This document shows, one piece after another, positions 63,707-64,000 of a stretch of 64,000 nucleotides of DNA; position 1 is the first letter of the stretch, and every line of letters starts with the position of its first letter. Source of the DNA: Streptomyces sp. HSG2 (GTDB lineage: Bacteria > Actinomycetota > Actinomycetes > Streptomycetales > Streptomycetaceae); contig NZ_CP066801.1 of assembly GCF_016598575.1 (NCBI RefSeq), forward strand, positions 744,001 through 808,000. Direction: 5' to 3'. The notes under the pieces are model-generated. The model had not been told where the DNA came from, did no database searches, and was given only the letters and a program-made list of their open reading frames with translations. The translations under genes and the position numbers were made by a program.

Positions 63707-64000
63707 TCAGCCCAGGCCCGCCGATCGGAGCCAGTCCTCGGCGACGTCCATCGGGTCCTCCTTGTCCAGTTGGACGCGGGCGTCCAGTTCCATCAGGGTC
63801 GCGGTGTCGAGGGCGGCGGACACCGCGTCGAGCGCCAGGACGGCCTCCGCCGGCATGTCGTCCTCCCGCACCAGTGGTTGCACGTTCTGGAAGCCGAAGA
63901 GATTCTCCGGATCGCGCAGCACGACGAAGCCCTCCCGGTCGATGGCCGGGTCGGTGGTGAACAGGTCGGCGGCCTGCACGGTGTCGTCCTTCAACGCCGT
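63707..64000 (-). CDS. Glycine betaine/choline-type ABC substrate-binding protein, 3' end only
   Basis: The readable C-terminal 98 residues (ADLFTTDPAIDREGFVVLRDPENLFGFQNVQPLV, TLMELDARVQLDKEDPMDVAEDWLRSAGLG) match the end of OpuAC-type binding proteins for betaine, choline or carnitine. The gene is cut by the window edge, and its start lies beyond 64000. It is co-directional with cprB but the 102-base gap suggests a separate transcript. Confidence 0.7.
   Translation of the reverse strand, partial: TALKDDTVQAADLFTTDPAIDREGFVVLRDPENLFGFQNVQPLVREDDMPAEAVLALDAVSAALDTATLMELDARVQLDKEDPMDVAEDWLRSAGLG

Overview
The window is a very GC-rich, gene-dense actinobacterial chromosome segment with strong third-position GC bias. 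Gene content points to a Streptomyces species: isorenieratene-type carotenoid genes with LitR/LitS light control, a two-domain geosmin synthase, a CprB-type gamma-butyrolactone-receptor homolog, and an assimilatory sulfate cluster like that near the geosmin locus of S. coelicolor. All identifications are from reading translations and motifs; no database search was possible.

Layout. (1) 1-10 kb: the crtYTU operon (minus) meets a Rieske gene at the usual crtV position, followed by a light-regulatory block: an FAD oxidoreductase, litR, litS, a DUF4397 membrane-anchored protein and a zinc-binding anti-sigma candidate. crtE, crtI and crtB would lie left of the window. (2) 10-13 kb: two divergent IucA/IucC (NIS) siderophore synthetases with no partner genes. 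(3) 13-31 kb: mostly housekeeping and regulatory genes (histidine phosphatase, secreted collagen-like protein, LAL regulator, PucR and GntR regulators, DUF2637 membrane protein, anti-sigma-type ATPase, DUF456), then rsgA preceded by a 25-codon upstream ORF, and a radical-SAM-like gene with an unusual cysteine spacing. (4) 31-38 kb: mmuM, DinB, lipoprotein, VOC, YihY and a secreted protein, interspersed with three fragments of IS200/IS605-type TnpB elements. (5) 39-48.5 kb: sulfate assimilation in one direction, namely leader peptide, cysI, small zinc ribbon, cysH, cysC, cysD, cysN, a sulfonate/nitrate-type ABC transporter, and a sirohydrochlorin chelatase that supplies the siroheme of CysI. 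(6) 48.6-52 kb: an apparent acquired island, with a broken IS5-like transposase, a Vat-type acetyltransferase, a macrolide glycosyltransferase behind a leader-peptide attenuator, and an IS630 transposase remnant. (7) 52-64 kb: NUDIX, phosphotransferase, DEDDh exonuclease, HEPN-family protein, treY-treZ, geosmin synthase, cprB and the end of a betaine-type binding-protein gene.

The most interesting signals are regulatory. The macrolide glycosyltransferase has a nine-residue leader peptide whose last codons are exactly complementary (14 of 14) to the sequence next to the glycosyltransferase start, with a perfect 10-bp hairpin between. The rsgA upstream ORF has a near-perfect ribosome binding site and is followed by a palindrome that overlaps the rsgA ribosome binding site. 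The cysI operon has a leader peptide of the His-Val-Asp-Leu-Gly-Arg type behind a promoter-like element held in an inverted repeat. Many convergent gene pairs are separated by long perfect hairpins that look like bidirectional terminators.
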